A stretch of DNA of 64,000 nucleotides, taken from assembly GCA_934561055.1 (NCBI GenBank), contig CAKTFN010000006.1, positions 1 to 64,000 of the forward strand, given 5' to 3'. Origin of the DNA: an uncultured Eubacteriales bacterium (GTDB taxonomy: Bacteria > Bacillota > Clostridia > Oscillospirales > Acutalibacteraceae). The position numbers were made by a program, and so were the translations under genes. The notes beneath the pieces were generated by a model. It saw only the letters and a program-made list of their open reading frames with translations. It ran no database searches and was not told the DNA's origin. Numbering within the stretch: the first letter of the stretch is position 1; the number at the start of each line of letters is the position of its first letter. Shown here piece by piece: positions 17,232 to 25,698 of the stretch.

Positions 17232-17301
17232 GAGATGAATCCTCCTTGCTTTCCGAAAAATTATTTAAATCGACATAGTTAGGCATAATGTACTTTCTAA
17301 T

Positions 17302-17330
17302 AGAATAGCAAAGTTTTTTCAAAAAATCAA
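17302..17330 (-). promoter_or_regulatory. Promoter of the DUF4474 gene
   Basis: Minus-strand TTGATT (17325-17330), 17 bp, TATTCT (17302-17307). Confidence 0.55.
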
Positions 17331-17562
17331 GTGCTTTTTATAAATAGCAGCCTTCAGAAATAAATTTTAAGTTCTTTTTAATCAGATTTTATCTTTTTTT
17401 GTCTTATTGTTTCCCCATGAGATTTAAACGTTTTCCTTCGGCATCGTTTCTTCGGGACTGCTTCATTGTTGTCGCTTCGGTGAAAGTTGTTCTTTAAATT
17501 TATGTTTTTCTTTTCGGTACGCTTTTCTTGAGAATATCTGTCAGCCTTTACATTTGTTTTGA

Positions 17563-18200
17563 AGATGTTGCACCGCTCCTTATTTTGAGGACAAGAGGAA
17601 ACTTGGCATAAGAGCGGCAAGAAAGAAGGACGGAACAAGCTATGAAGTGCCGGACGACATGACGTACGCAGAATGGAAAGAAATGCAGGGCGAAGCGGCG
17701 GAAGAAACCGATAAACCGTTGAAAAATAACGACGAAAGTGGTATAATAAATACAGAAGAAATGCTCCGAGAAAAGGTTCGGCACACAGGCGAATCGGTTC
17801 AAACGGACAGCAAATTATTGACGTTCCGACGTATAACAAGCTTACCAAGGAGTTTAGGGCAAACGGCGGAATAATAATTCGAGGAGAAGAAGCGGAAGAG
17901 CATTTAAAAAAATCTCAAGCATCTGCCTTATATCTTGGTTCATTAAACACTGCTGTTATTAGGGACGAAGCTACGGTATCAGACGTTTTGGAAGAAATGT
18001 ACCATGCAAAGCAGGATAGAACGAACGCTTACGGAAACCTTCTAACGGAAGATGTTTATCTAAAGCGAGAAATAGAAGCACAAAAATATATGCTTTCTGT
18101 TGTAGACAAGTACAAAATCCCAATTGAGGAAGTTGAAACCACAAGAAAAAACCTTGAATATTACGAAAAAATTTATTCAGAAAAGTATGGTGCGAAATGA
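17563..18200 (+). pseudogene. Remnant of a phage MuF-type minor head protein with C-terminal toxin-like domain (frameshifted)
   Basis: Homology begins abruptly with RCCTAPYFED at 17563, just after a TGA, followed by YEVPDDMTYAEWKEMQ; this is the end of the MuF (SPP1 gp7-like) domain. The frame used there stops at 17874, while the continuing sequence lies in the +2 frame (IDVPTYNKLTKEFRANGG onward) to a TGA at 18200. So the gene lost its 5' part and has an internal frameshift near 17780-17800. The C-terminal part contains EEMYHAKQ, which could be a metal-binding helix, but no family is certain. MuF proteins of temperate phages often carry variable C-terminal toxin domains followed by an immunity gene, as here. 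Compare the locus at 40232-40972. Confidence 0.75.
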
Positions 18201-18406
18201 TAAAACATAAAATTGTTGATGAATTTATCATTAAAAACAAAAAAATTATAGCTATTGATGAAAGAAGAACGGTTGAAGAATTCGGTGTGACAAAAATACT
18301 TATAGATGGCGTTAAATATCCTTTTGGGCTAACACATAATGATTATTGGTATGTTGTTGATATAGCCGAGCCGCTACTCGGAAAAACCGTCGAATTTGTT
18401 TCTTGA
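18197..18406 (+). CDS. Candidate immunity protein of the first MuF cassette
   Basis: 69 aa, overlapping the toxin-domain stop by ATGA. It is small, acidic/basic mixed, without signal peptide, and has a pattern of short beta strands (KIVDEFIIKNKKIIAID, TKILIDGVKYPFGL) ending with YWYVVDIAEPLLGK. Position and size are what is expected of an immunity gene in a polymorphic toxin cassette. No family is recognised. It is followed at 18416 by the 295-bp module shared with the second locus. Confidence 0.62.
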   Translation: MIKHKIVDEFIIKNKKIIAIDERRTVEEFGVTKILIDGVKYPFGLTHNDYWYVVDIAEPLLGKTVEFVS

Positions 18407-18443
18407 GGTATTACACAATCACAAACAAAACCAAATAAATTCA

Positions 18444-18473
18444 AGCACTGTACGAAAGTACGGTGCTATTTTT
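18444..18473 (+). terminator. Terminator 1 of the 295-bp module (copy 1)
   Basis: AGCACTGTAC/GTACGGTGCT stem (one G-T pair), GAAA loop, then ATTTTT. Confidence 0.85.
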
Positions 18474-18496
18474 ATGCCTGAAAACTGAATAATTAA

Positions 18497-18525
18497 AGAG
18501 CTTTGAGAAATCAAGGCTCTTTTTT
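18497..18525 (+). terminator. Terminator 2 of the 295-bp module (copy 1)
   Basis: AGAGCTTTGA/TCAAGGCTCT stem with GAAA loop followed by TTTTT. Confidence 0.8.
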
Positions 18526-18615
18526 ATATGCGGACTGACAAGCGTATAACCGAGCGAAACCAAAACAATTTATGGGAGCTACCCCGTATAAAAGCGTAAG
18601 AAAGGATTGGTACAG

Positions 18616-18717
18616 ATGACAAGAAAGCAACTTGAAGAATTAGGTCTGACAAAAGAACAGGCTGACAAGGTTATGGAAATCAACGGCGGCGACATTGAGA
18701 ACGCAAAGGGGGGGTGA
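18616..18717 (+). pseudogene. Truncated phage GP20-like scaffold gene, copy 1
   Basis: ATG after AAAGGA. The start MTRKQLEELGLTKEQADKVM matches the N-terminus of phage minor structural/scaffold protein GP20. The frame stops after 33 codons at a G-run (18708-18714), whose continuation in another frame still reads VKALEKD, so a frameshift is likely. A full scaffold protein is about 180-200 aa, so this is a decayed end. Confidence 0.75.
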
Positions 18718-18752
18718 ACCGAAAGAAAAGGTCAAGGCTCTTGAAAAAGACA

Positions 18753-18782
18753 CAAAAAAGCCGCCGAAAACACGGCGGCTTT
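18753..18782 (-). terminator. Terminator of ftsZ
   Basis: AAGCCGCCG/CGGCGGCTT stem with a short A/T loop and a T-run on the minus strand, 12 bp after the ftsZ stop. Confidence 0.9.
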
Positions 18783-18794
18783 GAACTTTTTCAA

Positions 18795-20186
18795 TCAGTT
18801 GTTTGAAAAAATGTTTCTTCCCTTGAAGATCGGAAGAACGTCGCTTTCATCCTCGTCGGGATCGTCAAAAATCGAACCCGATTTCTTCTTCGGCGTTTCG
18901 ATAACGTCAAATGAATGAGCGTCGTTTTCTTCCTTTTCGTTCGGAGTCGAGAAGGAGCTGATATCGGTCATCGGCTGAGAAGCGGGAGCAGCTTCCTGCG
19001 TCTGAACTCCGTTCTTTGCGTTTTCAAAAGCTGCAACAAAGCTCTTTCCGAATTCTGTTGCTTTGAAATCCGAGGAGGAATCGGTGTCCATTGAAGTGAA
19101 AATCGAAGTTCCTGCGTTCTTCGGCTTTGTTGACTGGCTGATGAATCCGCTCTGCTGAGCTGCCGGCTGAGATACGGGAGCCGAAGCCTTGACAACGGGC
19201 TTGCCCATCTTGTCGGCATCGTTCTCTTCCGGTGAACCGAAGCCGGTTGCAATGACGGTGATGAGCATTTCGTCGCCCATTTCTTCGTCAAAGACAGAAC
19301 CGAAGATGATGTTTGCGTCCGGATGGGTTGCCTGCGTGATGAGATCACCGGCCTGTTCAATCATGTCAAGGGACATATCCGATGAGCAGGTTACATTGAT
19401 GATTACGCCGCTTGCTCCGTCGATTGCGGTTTCAAGGAGCGGACTTGTGATTGCTTCCTTCGTTGCTTCAACCGCACAGTTTGCGCCTCTTCCGCGGCCG
19501 ATTCCCATGTGTGCGCGGCCTGCGTCCTTCATAACGCTCTTGATGTCGGCAAAGTCGAGGTTGATGTAACCGGGAACCTTGATTGTGTCCGAAATGCTCT
19601 TAACGCCCTGCCAAAGGACTTCGTTCGCCTTTCCGAAAGCGTCTTTCATGCTGAGCGATTTGTCACCGAGAAGTTTGAGTCTTTCGTTCGGAATGACGAT
19701 GAGGCTGTCAACGTGCTTCTGAAGCTCGCGGATTCCGTCCTCGGCCTGCTGCATACGTCTTCTTCCTTCAAACTTGAACGGCTTTGTTACGATTCCGACG
19801 GTGAGAGCACCGAGCTCTCTTGCAACTTCCGCAACAACCGGAGCCGCACCTGTTCCCGTTCCGCCGCCCATACCTGCGGTGATGAAAACCATGTCCGTTG
19901 AACGCAGAGCGTCGGCAATGACATCTCTGCTCTCTTCGGCGGCCTTTTTTCCGACAGCGGGATCTCCGCCTGCACCCATGCAACCGGTAACCTTTTCACC
20001 GATCTGAATTTTGTGGGTTGCTTTTGAATCTTCAAGAATCTGTCTGTCTGTGTTAACGGTGAGGAATTCAACACCGAAAACGCCTGCATCAACCATGCTG
20101 TTGACGGCGTTTCCTCCGCCTCCGCCGACACCTACGACTTTAATTTGGTTATAAGCTATGTTGTCATTGTCCATAACGAAGCTCAT
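18795..20186 (-). CDS. ftsZ: Cell division GTPase FtsZ
   Basis: 463 aa tubulin-like GTPase that forms the Z-ring at midcell. Visible are VVGVGGGGGNAVNSM (about residues 18-32), the tubulin signature GGGTGTG in AGMGGGTGTGAAPV (about 104-117) and the synergy-domain region. The globular part ends near residue 318; the C-terminal linker of about 125 residues is long, with Ser/Gln/Ala-rich low complexity, ending in the FtsA/SepF-binding type tail DVLPIFKGRNIF. The ATG follows GGAGG by 7 nt. It is transcribed from its own promoter downstream of divIB; ftsA is not present between them, as in many Clostridia. Confidence 0.98.
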   Translation of the reverse strand: MSFVMDNDNIAYNQIKVVGVGGGGGNAVNSMVDAGVFGVEFLTVNTDRQILEDSKATHKIQIGEKVTGCMGAGGDPAVGKKAAEESRDVIADALRSTDMVFITAGMGGGTGTGAAPVVAEVARELGALTVGIVTKPFKFEGRRRMQQAEDGIRELQKHVDSLIVIPNERLKLLGDKSLSMKDAFGKANEVLWQGVKSISDTIKVPGYINLDFADIKSVMKDAGRAHMGIGRGRGANCAVEATKEAITSPLLETAIDGASGVIINVTCSSDMSLDMIEQAGDLITQATHPDANIIFGSVFDEEMGDEMLITVIATGFGSPEENDADKMGKPVVKASAPVSQPAAQQSGFISQSTKPKNAGTSIFTSMDTDSSSDFKATEFGKSFVAAFENAKNGVQTQEAAPASQPMTDISSFSTPNEKEENDAHSFDVIETPKKKSGSIFDDPDEDESDVLPIFKGRNIFSNN

Positions 20187-20289
20187 TCTACTTCCTCCTG
20201 TCTTATATTTATACGGTCAAAAACTATAAATCAAAAAACATTTTCCGCCTCAAGCGGATATAATTGCCCCCTGTGCGACAATTCAAGTT

Positions 20290-20318
20290 ATTATATCACG
20301 CTTTTTCAAAAAAGACAA
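20290..20318 (-). promoter_or_regulatory. SigA-type promoter of ftsZ
   Basis: Minus-strand TTGTCT (20313-20318), 17 bp, TATAAT (20290-20295), about 100 bp before the ATG. Confidence 0.72.
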
Positions 20319-20374
20319 CAACCAAATTGCACATCTTTTACATATTTTTTATCTTTTTTTATAACTATTGACTA

Positions 20375-21739
20375 TTATTGCCGGTTCATATTTCCTTCGC
20401 TGAAATACGCTCTTGAATCATAGCGGACATCGATATATCCGGTGTTGCTTTTTCCGACGTTTTCCTTTATTACTCTGGCGGCAAGTTCAATTTTCTTTTC
20501 GATATTATCAACCGAACCGATATAAGTATTAAAACGTCTGTCATAAACGACAACAATTTCATCGAGAGAAGAAAGCTTTAAAACGTTCGCCTTTTTGAGT
20601 CCGTTTTCTTCAAGGAGCGCAACAATCGTTTTTGCCGCTTCAAAACGGCTTTCGTCCTCTTTGCAAGGTTCATAAGCCGTTCCGGCTTTCACGCTTTGAC
20701 CCTTGAAACCGTCAAGACGGAAACAGCCGCTTTTCAGTTTTTGCTTTTTTGTTGAAAGAACTTTTTCATTTTTGTCAAGGCAGATATAACCGTTTGTGTT
20801 TGGGATGAGATATTTTTCGCTCGTTGCGGTCACAGTGAGTGAGAGCTTGTCCGGAAACTCACGCTTCACCTTCACGCTTCCGATATACGGAAGCGCCGAA
20901 GTGAGAATGGCGTTGACCTTTTTTTCGCTTACGGTGAAAATGTTCTCACCCGGAACAATTCCGCAAGCGGAAACAATTTCATCGGAAGAATACACACTTT
21001 TTCCCGAAGCGGTGATTGTTTTCACCGGCGAGCCGACCGCAAAGCAGAAAATGAGAGTTGCAATCACCGCAACGGCAAGCGTTGCCGCAGTAATCGTCAC
21101 AGCGTAAAAACGTTTGCTTCGACGCTTTTTCTTTGCGCGCTTTTTGCTGATTTCTTCCCTTGAGCTTCCCTGAATGCGCTGCCGGTTATAGCTTTCGCTC
21201 GCCTTTTCATAGCGGCGGCGTTCGGCTTCATACTGCCTTCTTTCCCGTTCGCGTTCAAGTTTTCTGCGCTTTTCTTCGGCGGCTCTTTTCGCCTCTTCGC
21301 TTTGAGCCGGACGGCGGTTTTGAGGCTGATTTGCGCTCTTGCTTCGTGAAGGATTGCTCTTTTGAACCGGCCTTTCCTGCGGCCTTCGTTTTTCGTCCGG
21401 AGTTTTCTGCGATTGCTTTTTTTGAGCGGTACGCTCGGAATTGTTTTTTCCCGACGGTTGGGAAGGACGTTTTTTTGAAGCCGGCTTTCCGTTTTGGGGC
21501 AGCCGCTTTTTTTGAGGCGGTTTCTTTTTGTTTTGTGCGCCCGAAGCGTTGCGAACCGGCTTTTGGCGGTCGGAAAGAGAGGAGGAAGGTTTTTCCCTTT
21601 TTTCGGCTCCGGCGCTTATCGGCGTCCACATATCCGAAGTGATGTCCTTCGGTTTGCTGACGTTTTCTTTAATTTGGTCCGACCAATCAAAAGTACTGAA
21701 AGGACGGTTTTCAAAAATATTTTTGTTTTCGTTATCCAC
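20375..21739 (-). CDS. divIB: Cell division protein DivIB/FtsQ
   Basis: 454 aa. A long cytosolic N-terminus (about 1-215) is rich in Lys, Arg, Pro, Gln and Ser and probably disordered; one membrane segment follows at about 218-240; then a POTRA domain (VKTITASGKSVYSSDEIV...) and a beta domain. It stabilises FtsL and the septal synthase outside the membrane. The start is GTG, overlapping the murA stop by 8 bp, with AAGGAG 8 nt upstream. The basic disordered tail is much longer than in Bacillus DivIB. Confidence 0.88.
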   Translation of the reverse strand: MDNENKNIFENRPFSTFDWSDQIKENVSKPKDITSDMWTPISAGAEKREKPSSSLSDRQKPVRNASGAQNKKKPPQKKRLPQNGKPASKKRPSQPSGKNNSERTAQKKQSQKTPDEKRRPQERPVQKSNPSRSKSANQPQNRRPAQSEEAKRAAEEKRRKLERERERRQYEAERRRYEKASESYNRQRIQGSSREEISKKRAKKKRRSKRFYAVTITAATLAVAVIATLIFCFAVGSPVKTITASGKSVYSSDEIVSACGIVPGENIFTVSEKKVNAILTSALPYIGSVKVKREFPDKLSLTVTATSEKYLIPNTNGYICLDKNEKVLSTKKQKLKSGCFRLDGFKGQSVKAGTAYEPCKEDESRFEAAKTIVALLEENGLKKANVLKLSSLDEIVVVYDRRFNTYIGSVDNIEKKIELAARVIKENVGKSNTGYIDVRYDSRAYFSEGNMNRQ

Positions 21740-22997
21740 TTTCAGTGCTCCTTTCGATCTGAGCTCCGAGAGCTCTTAAACTTTCTTCGATTTTTTCGTA
21801 TCCGCGGTCGATGTGATGAACTCCGCCGATTACGGTTTTTCCGTTCGCCCTGAGAGCTGCAACGACGAGTGCGCTTCCCGCACGAAGGTCAACCGCACGG
21901 ACGTGAGCGCCGTGAAGCGACTTCACCGAATCAATGATTGCAACCCTTCCTTCAACCTTGATTTTTGCGCCCATTCTTACAAGCTCTCCGACATGGTTGA
22001 AGCGGTTTTCAAAAATATTTTCAACGATGACCGAAGTTCCTTTCGCTGTGCAAAGCATTGCGGTGACGGGTGCCTGAGCGTCAGTCGGAAAACCGGGATA
22101 AGGCATTGTTCTTATGTCACGGACGGCTTTGAGCTTTCCGTCCGAAATGATTCTGACTTTGTTTTTTTCCGTTATAAGTCGGCAGCCGGCCGATTCAAAA
22201 ACGCCGGTGACGGAAAGAAAATGAGATGTGTCAACGTTTTCAAAAAGAACATCCCCCGAACAGCAGGCAACGGCCGACATATATGTAAGCGCAACAATTC
22301 TGTCCGGAATAATCGTATGTTCCGCTCCGTGAGCCGATTTTACGCCCTCAATCACAATCGTCCCTTCCGGAAGGACAGAAACACGACAGCCGCATTTGTT
22401 GAGAAAATCGGCAAGGTCAAGAATTTCCGGTTCCCGGGCGGCATTGAGAACGGTTGTTCTTCCCTCGGCAAAGACCGAAGAAAGAATAATGTTTTCCGTT
22501 GCTCCGACGCTTGGAAACGAAAGGCTGATTGTTGTTCCCAAAAGCTTTTCTCTGACTTCTGCGCAAAGCGAGCTTCCCTCGTCCTCAATCGTGACGCCGA
22601 GCGCACGCAGGGCGGAAAGATGAAGGTCAATCGGTCGCAAACCGATTTCGCAGCCGCCTGGGGTGAAAAGTCTCGCCTTTTTAAACCGCGAAACGAGCGA
22701 ACCGAGAAAAACGATTGACGAGCGCATTTCACGCATAAGATTTTCACTGATATTATAACACGATATGTTTCTTGAATCAACTGTCAAAGTATGGCCGTCT
22801 CTTTTGACCGTGCAGCCGAGCTCGCAAAGAATTTTAACGGCAGCGTCAACGTCTGAAAGATAAGGGCAATTGTGAAGAACGCTGACTCCGTCAACAAGGA
22901 CGCAGGCGGCAAGAATCGGAAGAGAACTGTTTTTTGAGCCCTGAACCGAAAGCTTTCCTTCAAGCCGTTTTGTTCCTCTGATTATGATTTCGCTCAC
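21732..22997 (-). CDS. murA: UDP-N-acetylglucosamine 1-carboxyvinyltransferase MurA
   Basis: About 421 aa. First committed step of peptidoglycan synthesis, transferring enolpyruvate from PEP to UDP-GlcNAc. Recognisable are the N-terminal QGSKNSSLPIL (K and N of the UDP-GlcNAc site), LGSLVSRFKKA, the product-shaped GGCEIGLRPIDLH region and PGFPTDAQ. The position of the reactive Cys of classical MurA appears here as GGCEIG, in line with a Cys-type enzyme. The start is taken as the GTG at 22997, because AAAGGTG sits 8 nt upstream; a GTG at 23018 lacks an RBS. It lies in the dcw cluster between murG and divIB. Confidence 0.92.
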   Translation of the reverse strand: MSEIIIRGTKRLEGKLSVQGSKNSSLPILAACVLVDGVSVLHNCPYLSDVDAAVKILCELGCTVKRDGHTLTVDSRNISCYNISENLMREMRSSIVFLGSLVSRFKKARLFTPGGCEIGLRPIDLHLSALRALGVTIEDEGSSLCAEVREKLLGTTISLSFPSVGATENIILSSVFAEGRTTVLNAAREPEILDLADFLNKCGCRVSVLPEGTIVIEGVKSAHGAEHTIIPDRIVALTYMSAVACCSGDVLFENVDTSHFLSVTGVFESAGCRLITEKNKVRIISDGKLKAVRDIRTMPYPGFPTDAQAPVTAMLCTAKGTSVIVENIFENRFNHVGELVRMGAKIKVEGRVAIIDSVKSLHGAHVRAVDLRAGSALVVAALRANGKTVIGGVHHIDRGYEKIEESLRALGAQIERSTESG

Positions 22998-23088
22998 AAA
23001 GATCACACCTTTTCTCACGGCCGAAAAACGGCCACACAGGAATAGTCGGACGGAAAAACCATCAGCCTATCCTATGACAAAGGTAATT

Positions 23089-24207
23089 TTATTGTGAAAG
23101 AGAAACAATTATGTCCGCAATCCTTTCCTTTGCATCGATAATCGCAAGGGATTTTGCATTTTTTGAAAGTTCGGCGATTTTGTTTTTGTCGCCCTCAAGC
23201 GAACGAAAAACCTTTGAAAAGTTTTCCTTCGTCAAATCCTTTTCCTCAATGAGGAGGGCGGCGTTTTTCTCAACGAGTGCCATTGCGTTGTGGTACTGAT
23301 GGTTTTCCGCAACGTTCGGCGACGGAATAAGAATCGACGCTTTTCCGAGTGCTTCGATTTCAGAAAGCGAACTTGCGCCCGAGCGGCTTATTACGATGTC
23401 CGCCGCACTCATGCAGCGAGCCATGTCACTGATATATTCCCGAATTTCAACGTTTTCTTCCTTTTCGGGATCGACGCCGAGTTCACGAAGTTTTTCCGGA
23501 ACCCAAAGTCCAAACTGACCCATCGCATGAAGGAAGTATATGTTCTCGTTCTCATGGTTTTCGGCAATAAGGTCAACCATTGCATTGTTGATTGCTTCCG
23601 CTCCGAGCGAACCTCCCATTGAAAGAACAAGCGTTTGATTTTCTTTTACTCCGAGTTCGGCACGACTGAGTTCACGGTCGGCTCTGAGCATCTCTCCCCT
23701 GACGGGAAGGCCGGTAACAACGGGTTCGTTTTTGCATTCAAGGAACTGCGCCGCCTTTTCGGTCGTGAGCATTACCTTGTCAACCTCTTTTGCGAGGGCT
23801 TTGTTCGTAATTCCCGGGTAAGCGTTTTGCTCGTGAATTGCGGTTTTGATTTTGAGCTTTGCCGCCATTCTTACAACCGGACCGCTGACATAACCGCCGA
23901 AGCCGACAACAACGTCCGGCTTAAAATCAAGAATAATCTTCTTCGCTTCCTTTGAGGAGCTGAGAAGATGAGAGAGCGTAACGATATTACGCTTGATGTT
24001 TTCAAGCGTAAGCTGACGGTAGAAACCGGAAATTTCAATCGTTTTAAAATCAAAACCCGCCGCCGGAACAAGCTTCGCTTCCATCTTGTCTTTTGTTCCG
24101 ATAAAAAGAATTTCGGCGTCGGGATATCTTTCGCGGATTTCCCCGGCGGCAGCAAGAGCCGGGTTAATGTGGCCGCCGGTTCCGCCTGCGGCAAAAATAA
24201 TTTTCAT
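23089..24207 (-). CDS. murG: UDP-GlcNAc:lipid I transferase MurG
   Basis: 372 aa GT-B glycosyltransferase that makes lipid II on the inner face of the membrane. Typical motifs are the N-terminal AAGGTGGHINPALA, GGYVSGPV (about residues 104-111), HEQNAYPG and the donor-site SMGGSLGA, SRSGASSLSE and P-x-N-VAENHQ(Y)HN. RBS AAGGA lies about 9 nt before the ATG. Downstream of ftsW with a 184-bp gap containing a hairpin and a possible -10 box, so it may have an extra promoter. Confidence 0.95.
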   Translation of the reverse strand: MKIIFAAGGTGGHINPALAAAGEIRERYPDAEILFIGTKDKMEAKLVPAAGFDFKTIEISGFYRQLTLENIKRNIVTLSHLLSSSKEAKKIILDFKPDVVVGFGGYVSGPVVRMAAKLKIKTAIHEQNAYPGITNKALAKEVDKVMLTTEKAAQFLECKNEPVVTGLPVRGEMLRADRELSRAELGVKENQTLVLSMGGSLGAEAINNAMVDLIAENHENENIYFLHAMGQFGLWVPEKLRELGVDPEKEENVEIREYISDMARCMSAADIVISRSGASSLSEIEALGKASILIPSPNVAENHQYHNAMALVEKNAALLIEEKDLTKENFSKVFRSLEGDKNKIAELSKNAKSLAIIDAKERIADIIVSLSQ

Positions 24208-24252
24208 TTCGGTTATTCCTTTCTGAAAATATCTGTTATTTATGTATTATCA

Positions 24253-24346
24253 CTTGTCTTTTGACAAGACAGGAAATGTTTCGCAATTATAAAAACTCAA
24301 AAATTTGTTATTTAAGGGTCGCAAACAAAACAGTTCCGACCCTTTT
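24253..24346 (-). promoter_or_regulatory. ftsW-murG spacer with two inverted repeats and a -10-like box
   Basis: AAGGGTCG/CGACCCTT (24314-24344) forms a hairpin after the ftsW stop; on the minus strand its T-tail is weak. A perfect TATAAT lies on the minus strand at 24286-24291 with only a poor -35. CTTGTC/GACAAG (24253-24268) forms a second small hairpin in the presumed murG leader. Together they suggest partial termination and re-initiation inside the cluster. Confidence 0.4.
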
Positions 24347-24391
24347 AAAAACCTTTAGCAAAGTTACTGCGCCGCATCCGAAGCCGCCTTC

Positions 24392-25660
24392 TCAGTTTTC
24401 AAGTCTGCACCGTCTTGAAACGGAAAGAACAATGCCCATTTCGCAAAGCAGAATGACGAGCGCCGTTCCGCCGTAGCTGAAAAACGGAAGCGCAATTCCC
24501 GTGTTCGGAATCGTGTCCGTAACAACGGCAATATTCAGAATGACCTGAAAGCCGAGCTGCATCATTACACCGATGACAAGAAGCGCACCGAAAAGATCCT
24601 TTGACTTGGTTGCAATCATAAAACCGCGGCAGATGAGAGCGGCAAAAAGGAGAATTACGATTGCCGCGCCGACAAAGCCGAGTTCTTCGCAGACAACGGA
24701 AAAAATGAAGTCGTTCTGCGGTTCGGGAATATAAAGCTGTTTTTGCTTTGAATTTCCGAAACCGACTCCGAACGGTCCGCCGGAACCGATTGCAAGAAGT
24801 CCCTGTTCGGTCTGCCAGCGGGTTGTGTTTCCGTAATCTTCGCCGAGTTTCCACGTCATGATTCGCTCATATGCATAGGTGCTGAACGATTTGACAAATT
24901 CCGGATTGATGAAAACAACGTAACCGATTAAAAGAGCCGCGGCAACGCCGAGAAGCACAAACCACTTTTTCTTCACGCCTCCGAGCCACATCATCGAAAC
25001 ACCCATGCAGAAAAGGAGAATCGTGCATGAGAGATGGCTTTCAAGGAAAACGAGTCCGCAAAAAAGGACAACAATCATTGCAAGCGCAACGGTACATTTG
25101 AAATTTGTGTCAAAAAACGAGAAAACTCCCTTTTCAAGTTTTGTGAGCCTTCTGACGGACGGCATCACACGTTTGTTTCCGTCTTCGTTCAAAGGCTTGT
25201 AAAAAATACAAATTAGATATGCCATCACAAGAACGAGGACGAATTTACTGATTTCGGACGGCTGAATCTGACGTGAGCCGATGACGATCCAACGTTTAAT
25301 GCTGTTATGAATGTTTGCAACGAGGGTATACACCAAAAGAATAACCGTAAAAACGAAGGCAATCGGTGTAAGTATACCGTTTAAAATTCGGTAATCGATT
25401 TTGCTGATAATAAACATCAGCACAAAGCCGATTGCACCGGAAATCAGCTGATTTTTGAAAAAGCTGTTCGGGCTTGAGGTGTATGCGCTCGCATAAGCAT
25501 AGCCCGCGGAATACATCATTGTGATTCCGAAGGCGAAAAGAATCATGACAAGGCAGCAAAACGGAACGTCGATTCCGCCGGTATGGAAAAACGAGCCGAC
25601 GAATTCTCCGAACGAGCCTGCTTTTGTTTCTTTCGGAAGTCTTTTTGCTTTTTCGCTCAT
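24392..25660 (-). CDS. ftsW: SEDS-family glycosyltransferase FtsW/SpoVE
   Basis: 422 aa with about ten membrane segments. SEDS proteins polymerise lipid II. Conserved pieces are TLVANIHNSIKRWI near the first third, KWF...INPEF and the catalytic-loop region YGNTTRWQTEQGLLAIGSGGPFGVGFGNSKQKQ is represented by GSGGPFGVGFGNSKQ, followed by PEPQNDFIF (Asp-bearing loop) and FFSYGGTALV at the C-terminal end. It sits in dcw beside spoVD and mraY, so it is the FtsW or SpoVE paralogue; the sequence alone does not separate division from sporulation use. Confidence 0.93.
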   Translation of the reverse strand: MSEKAKRLPKETKAGSFGEFVGSFFHTGGIDVPFCCLVMILFAFGITMMYSAGYAYASAYTSSPNSFFKNQLISGAIGFVLMFIISKIDYRILNGILTPIAFVFTVILLVYTLVANIHNSIKRWIVIGSRQIQPSEISKFVLVLVMAYLICIFYKPLNEDGNKRVMPSVRRLTKLEKGVFSFFDTNFKCTVALAMIVVLFCGLVFLESHLSCTILLFCMGVSMMWLGGVKKKWFVLLGVAAALLIGYVVFINPEFVKSFSTYAYERIMTWKLGEDYGNTTRWQTEQGLLAIGSGGPFGVGFGNSKQKQLYIPEPQNDFIFSVVCEELGFVGAAIVILLFAALICRGFMIATKSKDLFGALLVIGVMMQLGFQVILNIAVVTDTIPNTGIALPFFSYGGTALVILLCEMGIVLSVSRRCRLEN

Positions 25661-25698
25661 TCCTTTTTGCTCCTTTCGGGGATTATTTTTTCAAAAGA

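Larger units (their letters stand above)
18416..18710 (+). repeat. 295-bp module, copy 1
   Basis: Nearly identical, without gaps, to 41182-41476. It contains two successive terminator hairpins, a stretch without genes, an RBS and the first 32 codons of a phage GP20-like scaffold gene. It corresponds to the region between the MuF-immunity genes and the scaffold gene in related phages. It has no inverted ends or transposase. Confidence 0.9.

Noticed and set aside
17378..17848. 156-codon minus-strand frame near the first MuF remnant
   Set aside because: It runs antisense through the MuF homology, is dominated by Phe/Arg/Cys from spacer DNA and has no RBS.
18416..18710. Insertion sequence or transposon end
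   Set aside because: The repeated module has no terminal inverted repeats, no transposase and begins and ends inside phage-derived genes.
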